From Sinomonas humi (GTDB lineage Bacteria; Actinomycetota; Actinomycetes; Actinomycetales; Micrococcaceae), in contig NZ_JTDL01000091.1 in NCBI RefSeq assembly GCF_000802235.1, positions 1 to 64,000 of the forward strand: DNA of 64,000 bases, written 5' to 3'. The position numbers and the translations under genes were made by a program. Positions 1-8,342 of the stretch are shown one piece after another. The notes beneath the pieces are model-generated. The model worked only from the letters and a program-made list of their open reading frames with translations. It was not told the origin of the DNA and did not search any database. Numbering within the stretch: position 1 is the stretch's first letter; every line of letters begins with the position of its first letter.

Positions 1-222
1 GATTAGGATCCCGTCCGAGTTCTCGATCGCCTCCTTGAAGGAGCGTCCTTCAGGCGGGTAGTCGGCGTCGTAGTCGGAACTGTAGAGCGGCAGGTTGCCG
101 ATAGGGATCTCCGTGAATTCGAGCCCATCCGGGGCAAGACGGATGAGTGCTTTCGAAAGGGTGCGGTTGATGGACCCGGAGGCGAGGCTCCCTATGAGGT
201 AGCCGATCTTGTACGTGGCCAT
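1..222 (-). CDS. NADPH-dependent FMN reductase family protein (partial, N-terminal 74 residues)
   Basis: The reading frame begins at an ATG whose complement is at 220-222 and runs off the left edge of the window. The visible residues start MATYKIGYLIGSLASGSINR, followed by a LPLYSSDYDADYPPEGRSF stretch. This is the N-terminus of the flavodoxin-like NADPH-dependent FMN reductase family: a first beta strand, then a GSxxxxSxN phosphate-binding loop, then an IPLY-like segment. Such proteins use NAD(P)H to reduce free flavin or quinones in the cytoplasm. An AAGGAT ribosome-binding site lies about 11 nt upstream. The gene follows the ABC importer genes on the same strand, so it may serve the imported substrate, but a hairpin at 277-313 lies between them. 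Confidence 0.8.
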   Translation of the reverse strand, partial: MATYKIGYLIGSLASGSINRTLSKALIRLAPDGLEFTEIPIGNLPLYSSDYDADYPPEGRSFKEAIENSDGILI

Positions 223-276
223 GGGCTTGTTGATCCTTCCCGGACGGCGCGAGACCGTCCTCGTCCGGTTCGGTAG

Positions 277-313
277 GGCGGGTGGTACGGGACTGTGCCC
301 CGCACCACCCGCC
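277..313 (-). terminator. Hairpin between importer permease and flavin reductase
   Basis: Ten-base arms ggcgggtggt (277-286) and accacccgcc (304-313) can pair, with a further cggg/cccg pairing inside. There is no T-run on either side, so this may be a transcript-end or stabilising stem rather than a classic intrinsic terminator. Confidence 0.4.
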
Positions 314-372
314 TCAGTCCAGCACGAGGACGCCGTGGGCGCGAGGCTTGGACTGATACTCGTCGAATCGCC

Positions 373-2127
373 TCACACGGCCTCGGTCCGCCTGCGCAAG
401 CCCGCCGACATGCCCGAGAGCGAGACAGCCGAGACGGAGAGCAGCACCAGCGCACCTACAGGCCCTAGGACTGCGGCTGGGGCTCGCTCGACGTACGCCA
501 TGCCCTCGGCGAGCACGAGGCCCCAGTCCGGATGTGGCGGCTGTGGGCCCATTCCCAGGAAGCCGAGCGCCGCGAGCGCGAGCGCCGTGCCCGGCAGCCG
601 GAGTGCGGCGTGCCGGACGATCGGCCCCACGACCGCAGGCAGGATGTGCTTGAGCATGGTGCGGACTCGGCCCGTGCCGAGCACAGGCGCGATCTCCACA
701 TGTGCTTGCGCTCTCGCTTCGGAGATGAGCGCTGCCGTGTGAGCTGCGAGCGGCGCCCATCCGACGGCGCCCACCGCGATGGCGGCACCCGCGCCTGAGG
801 CCCCCATGAGGGCGACGACGACGAGACCCGCAATCACGGGAGGGACCGCCTTGGCGACCTCGATCGGTCCGCGAGCGGCGGGACCGCATAGTCCGATGAC
901 GAGCCCTGCAGCGAGGCAGACCGCGGTGACGAGGGTGGCGGTTCCGATGGTCGTAAGCGCGCCGTGCGCGACACGGGCCAGCAGATCCCGGCCGCTCGCG
1001 TCAGCTCGGAACGGGATGGCTCCCGACGGCGGCGCGAGCCTCGCGTGCGCGGACGAGTATGCGTCCCTCGGCAGCCCTGCGACGATGAGGCCGGCCAGGG
1101 CGAGGAGGGAGGCGGCGGGGACAAGCCAGGCGCGTCGGGTGGTGGCGCTGGTGGGCGCGGCCACCGGCACGGCCGCCGCCCGCATCGCCGGGCCGAGCAG
1201 CACGTGCCTGAGGACGCCGGCGGCGGCCCCGAGCACCGTCGAAAGCACCATGAGCAGCATGACCCCGGCCTGGATGGTTGGGACGTCCTGAGCCGCAACG
1301 CCCCCGAGCGTTGCACGTCCGATGCCGGGGATCGCAAAGACGCGCTCGACGGCGATGGCCCCGCCGACGAGTCCTACGAGCACGAGCGCGAGCTGAGGAA
1401 GGACTGAGGGCAGGCTGCGCCGGAGTGCGTTGAGGGCAATGGTCCGCCGCGAATAGCCGGAGACGATCCATGTCGCGACCCATTGTTCGCTCAGTGCGCT
1501 TGCCAAGGAGTCGGAGACGAGTCTCCCGAGCAGGCCCCCGGCAGGAACGCCGAGGGCCAGAGCGGGCAGGACCGCCGACGACGCGCCAGACCACCCATAC
1601 GGCGGGAACCAGCGGAGCCATACCGCTCCCACAACGAGCAGGAGGGCCGAGAGCAGGAACTCGGGCAAAGAGGTGAGTGTCGCGGCCATCGCCCCGGACG
1701 TCCTCGCGGCCTGCCCGTTGAGTCCACGGCGCAGGGTCGCCACGTTGAGTGCGACCGCGACCACAAGGGCCACCCCGAACGCCGCGGCCATGAGACTGAG
1801 CGAGACGAGCATTGCATGGACCATGCCGGGCAGCACCGGACGACCGCTGACCCAAGAGACACCCCAGTCGCCGGTCAGCACCCGCCCGAACCAACCGACG
1901 AACACGGCAAACGGTCCCGCGTCGAGACCGAGTTCCTGCCGGATAGCGCCGAGTGCTTCCGGAGTCGCCTCCTGCTCCGCGGAACGCGCTCGCAGGATCG
2001 CGAGCGCGGGGTCGCGCGAAGAGAGCCACGGCAGGATGCCGAGCAGGAACACGACGAACGCGATCGTCACGCATCTCGAGACGGTTGGAATTGGAGGCAC
2101 GATCCCCGGTCGTCGCGACTTCCTCAT
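373..2127 (-). CDS. Fused DppB-DppC-type ABC importer permease
   Basis: This 584-residue membrane protein appears to contain both permeases of a peptide/opine/nickel ABC importer in one chain. Residues about 1-310 look like DppB: an N-terminal membrane segment, a periplasmic stretch with LGLDAGPFAVFVGWFGRVL, and a cytoplasmic loop (GYSRRTIALNALRRSLPSVL) that would contact an ATPase. From about residue 330 a second permease starts (WLVPAASLLALAGLIVAG) and resembles DppC, with the segment RDLLARVAHGALTTIGTA before its membrane core. Normal DppB and DppC are separate proteins of about 300 residues each. The start lies 2 nt beyond the stop of the receptor gene, so translation is probably coupled. 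The substrate cannot be read from the sequence; peptide, nickel or another chelated metal are all possible. Confidence 0.85.
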   Translation of the reverse strand: MRKSRRPGIVPPIPTVSRCVTIAFVVFLLGILPWLSSRDPALAILRARSAEQEATPEALGAIRQELGLDAGPFAVFVGWFGRVLTGDWGVSWVSGRPVLPGMVHAMLVSLSLMAAAFGVALVVAVALNVATLRRGLNGQAARTSGAMAATLTSLPEFLLSALLLVVGAVWLRWFPPYGWSGASSAVLPALALGVPAGGLLGRLVSDSLASALSEQWVATWIVSGYSRRTIALNALRRSLPSVLPQLALVLVGLVGGAIAVERVFAIPGIGRATLGGVAAQDVPTIQAGVMLLMVLSTVLGAAAGVLRHVLLGPAMRAAAVPVAAPTSATTRRAWLVPAASLLALAGLIVAGLPRDAYSSAHARLAPPSGAIPFRADASGRDLLARVAHGALTTIGTATLVTAVCLAAGLVIGLCGPAARGPIEVAKAVPPVIAGLVVVALMGASGAGAAIAVGAVGWAPLAAHTAALISEARAQAHVEIAPVLGTGRVRTMLKHILPAVVGPIVRHAALRLPGTALALAALGFLGMGPQPPHPDWGLVLAEGMAYVERAPAAVLGPVGALVLLSVSAVSLSGMSAGLRRRTEAV

Positions 2128-2129
2128 GC

Positions 2130-3635
2130 TCAGTGGGCCCCGCGCGATGCTGAGCTCTGGGCCATGATGAGGGCCCGTTCCCGCGGGTCGCGCGCGACGC
2201 CGGAGACGCCCGTCGCCTCGCCTTGGATCACACGCTCGTGCAGCATTGGGATTGCCACATCGCGCTTGAGGATCTCTGCTTCGGCGGCCATGACTGCAGC
2301 CCTCCGCTCAGGCCCGGGCTCAGTGGACGAGGCCTTCTCGAGCGCCCTGTCGATCTCTTGGTCGCAGACGTGGGCAATGTTGAACGAGCCCTTGCAGGAG
2401 AAGTCGCTGAACATGTAGGCGACGGGGTCTCCAGAGTCGAGGACGGTGGCTCGGGACAGGATGACGGCGTCGAACGCTCCCGCGAGCATGTCCTTCTCGA
2501 AGTGCGCGTATTCGCGGACAACCTGCTCCACGACGAAGCCAGCCGCCTCGAGCTGCTGTTCGACGAGCACTGCGACCTCGGGGAGCTCCGCCCTGTCCGA
2601 GAAGGTTCCGAGCCGGATCTTGGCCCCGGCGGGGGAACCCGGCTCTGAAATCGATTGGCTGCTTGCGCGCAGGGCGGCTGCCCATGGGAGGGCTGGCCCA
2701 AGGAGACCGGCCGCGACGTCGGCCCGACCCTCGTACACACTCTTGACGATGTCTCCGGGATTGAGCGCCTTCCGTGCCGCGGCTCGAAGGCCCGGGTCGG
2801 AGAATGGCCCCGTCGCATTGTTGAGGTAGAGCGTATTGGTTCGAGGCATCGGGACCTCGTGGATGAGCTTGCTGTCCAGGAGAGGTGCTTGGGAGACGGG
2901 GATGGCCTCGACCACGTCGGCCGAATCGGTGCGCAGGGCCGCGCCGCGCGCGGTGCCGTCGGGGACGAACGAGACGTCGATGCCAGCCGCCGTCGAGCGC
3001 TTTCCCCAGTAGCGGTCGAAACGGTCGAGCGTCGCGGTAGAGGTGCCGTTGACCGCGACGAGCTTGAATGGCCCGGAGCCAGTGCCGACAGGGCTTACCG
3101 TGCCGTCGGCGCGGTAGGCGCTCTCGGCGAGGATCGCAAGCTGAGGGCTCGAGAGGCGCTGGGGGAGGAGCGGGTCGACCGCCGCAGTCGCGATGCGCAC
3201 TCTATGCTCGCCCTCAGCTTCGGCGGTCAGCTGGACGCCGTCTAGGATCCGGGGCTTCGGTGCGGCCTTGGTTGCACGGACGAGTGTGTTGGCGACAGCG
3301 GCTGCCGTCAGCTTGGTCCCGTCATGGAACTCGACATCTTCGCGCAGGATGAACTCCCACGCTTTATCGCCCACACGCTTCCATTCGGCCGCGAGGTGCG
3401 GGAGCGCCTCGCCGTTCTCATCGAGCGTCACGAGGGTCTCAGCTGTTGCCCAGCGGGAGAGCTTGAACGCGTCGTCACTGAAGGGCGTGAGCCCCGAGCG
3501 CGGAGGCTGCAGCATCGCGAGGCGGATGCGGCCGCCGTTGTCTGTCGTGCTCGAGGTGCTCGGCGAGCATCCTGACATTGCCGCCGCAAGGGCGAGCGAG
3601 GTGCCCCCAGCGCGCAGGGCATGGGCGATCTTCAT
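2130..3635 (-). CDS. Family 5 extracellular solute-binding lipoprotein (peptide/nickel type)
   Basis: This 501-residue protein is the receptor of the adjacent ABC importer. It begins MKIAHALRAGGTSLALAAA and has a lipobox-like MSGC followed by a Ser/Thr-rich linker, so it is probably a membrane-anchored lipoprotein. The body matches family 5 solute-binding proteins: an ETLVTLDENGEALPHLAAEW segment, then FILREDVEFHDGTKLTAAAV and the GSGPFKLVAV region. I chose the ATG at 3635 because AAAGGA lies 9 nt upstream and the signal peptide follows directly; a longer frame upstream has no signal sequence. It sits between the ATPase gene (53-nt gap) and the permease gene. Confidence 0.88.
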   Translation of the reverse strand: MKIAHALRAGGTSLALAAAMSGCSPSTSSTTDNGGRIRLAMLQPPRSGLTPFSDDAFKLSRWATAETLVTLDENGEALPHLAAEWKRVGDKAWEFILREDVEFHDGTKLTAAAVANTLVRATKAAPKPRILDGVQLTAEAEGEHRVRIATAAVDPLLPQRLSSPQLAILAESAYRADGTVSPVGTGSGPFKLVAVNGTSTATLDRFDRYWGKRSTAAGIDVSFVPDGTARGAALRTDSADVVEAIPVSQAPLLDSKLIHEVPMPRTNTLYLNNATGPFSDPGLRAAARKALNPGDIVKSVYEGRADVAAGLLGPALPWAAALRASSQSISEPGSPAGAKIRLGTFSDRAELPEVAVLVEQQLEAAGFVVEQVVREYAHFEKDMLAGAFDAVILSRATVLDSGDPVAYMFSDFSCKGSFNIAHVCDQEIDRALEKASSTEPGPERRAAVMAAEAEILKRDVAIPMLHERVIQGEATGVSGVARDPRERALIMAQSSASRGAH

Positions 3636-3687
3636 GGTTGTTGGTCCTTTCTCGGTGCAAGGGTGTGGCTTAGGTGCGAGGTGAGGT

Positions 3688-5304
3688 TTAGAAGGGCAGC
3701 GGCGGGATTGCGGCGAGCAGCTCCCGCGTTCGGGCGTGGCGGGGGTTGCGGAGGAGGTCGAGCGTTCGTCGATCCTCGATGACACGCCCGTCATGCAGGA
3801 CGAGCGTCCGGTGGCACAGGCTCGCGACGACGGAAAGGTCATGCGACACGATGAGCAGGCCCATGCCTCGCTCGTCGGCGAGGCGGGTGAGGAGGCCGAC
3901 GACGCGCTCGCGGGTCGGGAGGTCCAATCCGCTCACGGGTTCGTCGGCGAGGAGGAAATCGGGGCGCACCACGATGGCGCGGGCGATCGCGACGCGTTGG
4001 GCCTGGCCCCCCGAGAGTTCGTTCCGCCGCCGGGCGAGGTGGCTTCGGTTGAGTCCCACGCATTCCAGGGCGTCGACGACGGCCGCCTCGCGGTCGCCGT
4101 CGTACCCGAGGCTCTCGAGGGGCTCAGCAACCAGATCCCGTACTTCCATGCGGGGATCGAGGGTGTTCGCCGGGTCCTGTGGGACGTACTGGACTCGCCG
4201 CCGGTACCAGCGGAGCTCACCGGAGTTCGCCGGACGGATCGTCTGCTCGTCGCACCGCACCCTGCCGCTGTCAGAGTGCTCGAGCCCCAGCATGATCCTG
4301 AGAAGGGTCGTCTTGCCTGAACCGGAGACGCCGACGATGCCCACGCGCTCAGAGCGAGCGATGGCGAGATCCGTCGGGTGAAGGCCGACGCGTTCGAGAG
4401 CGGGTTCGTCCGCGCTTTGAACGCGTGCCTTACGGAATCTCGGGGGGAAGGACTTGCTGAGACCCGCGACATCGAAGAAGGCGGCGGTTGTCTCGGTGGG
4501 CTTGCTGGCAACGTCCGGCGGTCCTGGGCGACGAGCGCTCTCGAGCGATGCTGTTCGCGCTGCCCTCACAAGGGCTTGCGTGGACCCATTCTGAGGGCGC
4601 CGGAAGATCTCGCGGAGTGGCCCGCTTTCCACGACATGCCCATTGTCGAGGATGATCGCATCGGTGCACATTGCGGCCGCGACTGCGAAGTCGTGGGTGA
4701 TGAAGAGCACCGAGAGTCTTTCCGCGGCTGCGGTCTCCGACGCGAGCACGTCGAGGACGTGCGCCTGGGTAACGACGTCGAGCGCCGTCGTAGGCTCGTC
4801 CGCAACGAGGAGCCGCGCCTCGCACGCGAGGGCGAGTGCGATGCAGGCCCGCTGTCGCTGGCCGCCGGAGAGTTCTTGCGGAAACGCCTCGAGGAGATGC
4901 GCGGGGAGGCCCACGCGCTCGCCGAGTTCGGCTGCCGCGCGGTGCGCCTCCGCGCGCGCGAGGCTTCGGTGCCGGCGCAGGGGGTGGGCGAGCTGCTCCC
5001 GAACGCGGACAAGCGGGTTGAGGGCCACTGCCGAGTCTTGGAACACCATTGCGGGCCGCGCGACTGGCAGCCGCTTCGCGGTCGGGACTCCGAGGACCTC
5101 GACTCCGTGGACCTTGATGCTCCCTGTTGCCACGGCCCCCGCCGGTAGCTGACCGACGATGGCGCGTGCGATAAGCGACTTCCCCGACCCCGAGGCCCCG
5201 AGGAGACACGTGCGCCGTCCGTCGCGGATCGTGAAGGAGACGCCATCGACGAGAACCCTTCCCTGCAGGGAAATTCGGAGATCGTCGACGTCCAGAGCTG
5301 CCAC
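3688..5304 (-). CDS. Tandem-ATPase (DppD-DppF fusion) of the ABC importer
   Basis: This 538-residue cytoplasmic protein carries two complete nucleotide-binding domains. Domain 1 has Walker A GASGSGKS (36-43), signature LSGGQRQR (145-152) and Walker B LLVADEP. Domain 2 has Walker A GVSGSGKT (325-332), signature LSGGQAQR (430-437) and Walker B FLLADEP. Both show the H-loop (FITHD, LIVSHD). Fused DppD-DppF ATPases of this kind (GsiA or YejF style) power peptide, glutathione or metal-chelate importers. The start is GTG. It is the first gene of the importer operon. Its ribosome-binding site (GAGGAAG) overlaps the 3' arm of a 19-bp inverted repeat, which suggests regulation at this point. Confidence 0.9.
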   Translation of the reverse strand: MAALDVDDLRISLQGRVLVDGVSFTIRDGRRTCLLGASGSGKSLIARAIVGQLPAGAVATGSIKVHGVEVLGVPTAKRLPVARPAMVFQDSAVALNPLVRVREQLAHPLRRHRSLARAEAHRAAAELGERVGLPAHLLEAFPQELSGGQRQRACIALALACEARLLVADEPTTALDVVTQAHVLDVLASETAAAERLSVLFITHDFAVAAAMCTDAIILDNGHVVESGPLREIFRRPQNGSTQALVRAARTASLESARRPGPPDVASKPTETTAAFFDVAGLSKSFPPRFRKARVQSADEPALERVGLHPTDLAIARSERVGIVGVSGSGKTTLLRIMLGLEHSDSGRVRCDEQTIRPANSGELRWYRRRVQYVPQDPANTLDPRMEVRDLVAEPLESLGYDGDREAAVVDALECVGLNRSHLARRRNELSGGQAQRVAIARAIVVRPDFLLADEPVSGLDLPTRERVVGLLTRLADERGMGLLIVSHDLSVVASLCHRTLVLHDGRVIEDRRTLDLLRNPRHARTRELLAAIPPLPF

Positions 5305-5310
5305 GGGCTT

Positions 5311-5357
5311 CCTCGCTTTCTATTGCTAACGAGAAACATTAGCAATAGAAAGCGAGG
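5311..5357 (-). promoter_or_regulatory. Perfect 19-bp inverted repeat in the importer operon leader
   Basis: The arm cctcgctttctattgctaa (5311-5329) is repeated as its exact reverse complement at 5339-5357, with a 9-nt spacer. On the minus strand the 3' arm ends 6 nt before the GTG start at 5304 and contains most of the GCGAGGAAG ribosome-binding site. It can act as DNA (a dimeric repressor operator with core TTGCTAA-N9-TTAGCAA) or as RNA (a hairpin covering the ribosome-binding site). I do not recognise the operator. Confidence 0.75.
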
Positions 5358-5375
5358 TGCTGGTGCTTCAGTGGC

Positions 5376-5427
5376 CGGCCTCAGTGGAGCGCCTCAGTGG
5401 ACGGCCTCAGTGGAGCGCCTCAGTGGA
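5376..5427. repeat. Two perfect 26-bp tandem repeats
   Basis: A 26-bp unit (5376-5401) is repeated exactly at 5402-5427. Each unit is itself two 13-bp half-repeats ending cctcagtgga. It lies between the importer operon and the 5488 gene, upstream of the inverted repeat as read on the minus strand. Confidence 0.9.
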
Positions 5428-5487
5428 CGATGAGGGGAGGGCCTCGGTGGATAGGTTGAGTCGGAGGGCGTCTCGCGGCGAGGCAGC

Positions 5488-6264
5488 CTAGCGCCCGTCC
5501 TGGCCGAGCCGCTTGAGGTAGGTCTCGACGTCGTACGGGCTGCCTTTGTCCTCGTTCGCAAACCCCGCATGTGGCTGCTCTGGGATGCTTCGGCGGGGGC
5601 CGCCGTCGTCTGCGTCGAAGGTTGTGGGCCTCTCCTGGCGCGCACGGCGATAGTGCCGGTTCTCGTAGCTCTGCCGGCGCTGTCGCCTCGCTGCGGAGAG
5701 TCCGAAGCCCATGAGGATGAGCAGTACGAGCGGGGCTCCGTCGGCGCGGCCGAGGGAGAAGATCACGATGAAGAGGAGCGCAAACGCGAGCCATTTGCCG
5801 CAGATCGCGAGCACGTTGAGGGCCCAGCTGTCCCTCCCGCCGCGCCAGAGCGGGCGCGGATCGATGTTGAGCGCGGCGAGAATGCGTTCGGCCTGACCCA
5901 CAGTGAGGCCCCGCAGGCTGGGCCGAACGCCCGTCTCCTGCCGGACGGCAGCGCGCACATACTCAATCTGGTAGGGGAGGGCAGGCGGAGTGCCGTCAGG
6001 CGCGAGGAGTTCGCGCCACCGGTCGGTCGTCTGCGGGGAGACAAGACCGAGCCCGTTGCGGCGGGCGCGGGACGGCTGCTGTGGGCGGCGGCGCACGGCG
6101 CGCGCGACGAACGACGGCGCCGATGCTGGCGCCGATGCTGGCGCTGGTGCCGGTGCTGCCGCCGGGGCTCGTGGCGGTGCTGTCGCCGGGGGTGCCGTGC
6201 GCTCCGAGGGAATCGCCGGGAAGCGTCGCGAGCTCTTGGGATTGCGGTAGTGGAACCGTGCCAC
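5488..6264 (-). CDS. Hypothetical membrane protein with Pro/Ala-rich N-terminus
   Basis: I do not recognise this 258-residue protein. Residues about 20-50 are a Pro/Ala low-complexity stretch (PPRAPAAAPAPAPASAPAS), followed by a basic patch. The middle (LRGLTVGQAERILAALNIDP) looks like a small soluble helical domain. Two hydrophobic segments follow (LAFALLFIVIFSLG and APLVLLILMGFGLSA), then a basic, Arg-rich C-terminal tail that is probably cytoplasmic. The start is GTG with a strong GGAGG site a few bases upstream. Same-strand neighbours are the YciO-type gene upstream and the importer operon downstream, but spacing does not force an operon. Confidence 0.65.
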   Translation of the reverse strand: MARFHYRNPKSSRRFPAIPSERTAPPATAPPRAPAAAPAPAPASAPASAPSFVARAVRRRPQQPSRARRNGLGLVSPQTTDRWRELLAPDGTPPALPYQIEYVRAAVRQETGVRPSLRGLTVGQAERILAALNIDPRPLWRGGRDSWALNVLAICGKWLAFALLFIVIFSLGRADGAPLVLLILMGFGLSAARRQRRQSYENRHYRRARQERPTTFDADDGGPRRSIPEQPHAGFANEDKGSPYDVETYLKRLGQDGR

Positions 6265-6381
6265 GGAGGCCCTCCTCTCGCCCTTCTATTCTAGGCTCAC
6301 GCGCACTGCAGGGGCCCGTGAGTCTGGCGGGCCTGATTGCTGCCCGGGCTTGGGTTCTGGCGGGATCCAGCTCGTGACGAG

Positions 6382-7002
6382 TCACTCGAAGCGGGATGCG
6401 TCTCCAGCTCCTTGGCGCGCCACTTCTGCGTAGCCACCGGAGAAGTCGATCACCGTCGTCGGCTCGGTGCCGCAGTCGCCAGCATCGACGACCGCGTCGA
6501 GGACGTTGTCGAGCCGGTCCTTGATGTCCCAGCCATCGATGAGCGGGTCCTCGTCCCCCGGCAGAAGCAGGGTGGACGAAAGGATGGGCTCGCCGAGCTC
6601 CGCTACCAGCGCGCGGACAACATTGTTGTCGGGGATGCGCACGCCCACCGTCTTCTTCTTCGGGTGCAGCATGCGGCGGGGGACCTCCCGCGTCGCGGGG
6701 AGGATGAACGTGTACGGGCCGGGCGTGACGCCTTTAATGGCCCGGAACACATCGTTGTCGATGTTCACGAGCTGGCCGAGCTGGGCGAAGTCGCGGCAGA
6801 CGAGGGTGAAATGGTGCTTGTCATCGAGCCGCCGGATCTGCCGGATTCGGTCGAGGGCTTGCCGGTTGCCCATCTGGGCCCCTAGGGCGTAGCACGAATC
6901 GGTCGGGTAGGCGACGAGCCCTCCGTCTTGCAGGATCCGTACGATCTGACCGATCAGGCGGGGCTGAGGGTCCACCGGGTGGACGTCGAAGTAGCGCGCC
7001 AT
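6382..7002 (-). CDS. Sua5/YciO/YrdC family protein (L-threonylcarbamoyladenylate synthase-like)
   Basis: This 206-residue protein belongs to the YrdC-fold family. The family includes TsaC, which makes threonylcarbamoyl-AMP for the t6A37 modification of tRNAs; the YciO branch has the same fold but a less certain role. Visible family features are GLVAYPTDSCYALG near the N-terminus, KHHFTLVCRD, PGPYTFILPAT, KKKTVGVRIPDN and a late LSSTLLLPG segment. The DSCYALGAQMGN and H-H-F pattern resembles YciO more than TsaC. I chose the ATG at 7002 (MARYFDVHPVDP) because the family begins just there; the longer frame upstream would overlap the divergent gene at 7081. Confidence 0.85.
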   Translation of the reverse strand: MARYFDVHPVDPQPRLIGQIVRILQDGGLVAYPTDSCYALGAQMGNRQALDRIRQIRRLDDKHHFTLVCRDFAQLGQLVNIDNDVFRAIKGVTPGPYTFILPATREVPRRMLHPKKKTVGVRIPDNNVVRALVAELGEPILSSTLLLPGDEDPLIDGWDIKDRLDNVLDAVVDAGDCGTEPTTVIDFSGGYAEVARQGAGDASRFE

Positions 7003-7044
7003 CCTCGTAAGCCTACGCGGATTCCCGGCACGCCGAGGCCGCGT

Positions 7045-7074
7045 CCTTATTTTGTCGGACGGAAAACCTAGCCT
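7045..7074 (+). promoter_or_regulatory. Probable promoter, shared module copy 1
   Basis: The 14-mer ccttattttgtcgg (7045-7058) is followed after exactly 10 nt by TAGCCT (7069-7074). TAGCCT ends 6 nt before the ATG at 7081, so the transcript is probably leaderless. The same 14-mer with the same 10-nt gap to TAGGCT occurs at 8682-8711 before the DUF222/HNH gene. Confidence 0.6.
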
Positions 7075-7080
7075 CGAAGT

Positions 7081-7308
7081 ATGAGCGCACTTGTTGTTGA
7101 AGAACTCGAACTCCATCCACTGGCCAGCCCGCATGCGGTTCAGGCCGAGGACGTCTGCCAGGACTGCGGAGCGGGGCTTGCCGAATCCGACGAGGTTCGC
7201 TGCGCGGACTGCGCCGATCTAGCCGCGCATGCCGAATGCCGTGATTGCGGCGCCGTCCTCCGAGACGCGGACATCGATGCCGGTGCCTGCGCTGACTGCC
7301 TCGCCTAG
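7081..7308 (+). CDS. Small cysteine-rich zinc-ribbon-like protein
   Basis: This 75-residue acidic protein has four CxxC-type pairs: CQDC, CADC, CRDC and CADC, spaced as two pairs of knuckles. That is the pattern of one or two structural zinc ribbons. There are no other domains and no membrane segment. The ATG has no visible ribosome-binding site, but a TAGCCT -10-like box lies 6 nt upstream, which fits a leaderless mRNA. It is divergent from the YciO-type gene, with starts 78 nt apart. Function is unknown; a small nucleic-acid or protein-binding partner is possible. Biased Cys usage supports it being real. Confidence 0.6.
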   Translation: MSALVVEELELHPLASPHAVQAEDVCQDCGAGLAESDEVRCADCADLAAHAECRDCGAVLRDADIDAGACADCLA

Positions 7309-7454
7309 ATTCCGCCCCGCCTGGCTTCCGGGCCGGGCTGGCTTCGGCCTCGCTTAGCCCTCAGCGACGCACCCTCGGGCAGTAGGGGCCCGTGCCTGTA
7401 GGGTAGTAGGGCGCATTCGGCGCGTATCCGCAGGTCAGAGGAGGATTCGGCCGG

Positions 7455-8342
7455 ATGATGGGCCCTCACCACGCCGCGTGCGGCGCCGCAGCCTGGGTCG
7501 CTGTCACGACCCAAGTCCACCTCGATCTCGCACCGCTTACGGCGGTCCTCGGCTGGGGCCCGGCGAGCCTCGACCTCGGTTCGCCTCTCCTGCACGCTTC
7601 GCCGCTCGGCGTCGTCGCGGGCGCCCTCGTGACGGCTGGCGCCGCTCTCCTCCCTGATGCTGATCATCCGAGAGCGACGATCGCCCACTCCCTTCCGCCC
7701 GTCTCGCGATTTGCATGCGAAGGGATCGGCGCTGTCGCAGGCGGCCACCGCAACGGAACGCACTCCCTGCTCGGAATAGCCGTGTTCACGGCGATAGCCT
7801 GGGCTGCGGGACGGTGGACGGCGGTTGTGCCCATGCTGGGGACGCTTCACATCGGCACCCTTCACATCGGGACGCTCCATGTGGGGGCGGGCCTCGTCTC
7901 GCTCCTGCTCGTCGCATTCGCGGCGAAGGTCTTGGGCGTCTTCCCCGAGGGAGTGCGCCGCATTCCTTGGCTCGTCGCGGTACCCCTAGCCGCGTTCATT
8001 GCTGTCTTCGCGCCCCACGAGCAGGACTGGTTCCCCCTCGCCGTCGCTCTGGGATGCTCGGTGCATATCGCGGGGGACATGCTCACGACCGGAGGGTGCA
8101 ACCTCCTCTGGCCGATTGCGTTTCGCCGCCCCCGGCGCTTCTCCCGAATTCCCTTGCTGGCGTGGATGTGGCGCCCTGGAGGCCATGTCTCGTTTCCCGT
8201 TCTCGGTGACGCTGGCTCATGGAGGGAGTGGCTCATGCTCATTCCTGTGGGCTGTTATGCAGTAGCCGGCGTAGGCGGCGCCGTGTGGGCGCTCGGACAA
8301 GCGGGTGCAGCGGCCGTAGCCGCCGCTTGGGGGGCACGCTGA
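7455..8342 (+). CDS. YdjM-type membrane-bound metal-dependent hydrolase family protein
   Basis: This 295-residue membrane protein has the motif pattern of the YdjM family (LexA-binding, inner membrane-associated putative hydrolase): an early MxxxHHAA segment, LLPDADHP, HRNGTHSLLG, and a late CSVHIAGDMLTTGG segment. The conserved His and Asp residues would bind metal near the membrane face. Several hydrophobic segments separate the motifs. Residues around 125-140 contain GTLHI three times, from a 15-bp tandem repeat at about 7837-7881. A GAGGAGG site lies upstream of ATG 7455; a second ATG follows directly. The substrate is not known for this family. Confidence 0.8.
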   Translation: MMGPHHAACGAAAWVAVTTQVHLDLAPLTAVLGWGPASLDLGSPLLHASPLGVVAGALVTAGAALLPDADHPRATIAHSLPPVSRFACEGIGAVAGGHRNGTHSLLGIAVFTAIAWAAGRWTAVVPMLGTLHIGTLHIGTLHVGAGLVSLLLVAFAAKVLGVFPEGVRRIPWLVAVPLAAFIAVFAPHEQDWFPLAVALGCSVHIAGDMLTTGGCNLLWPIAFRRPRRFSRIPLLAWMWRPGGHVSFPVLGDAGSWREWLMLIPVGCYAVAGVGGAVWALGQAGAAAVAAAWGAR

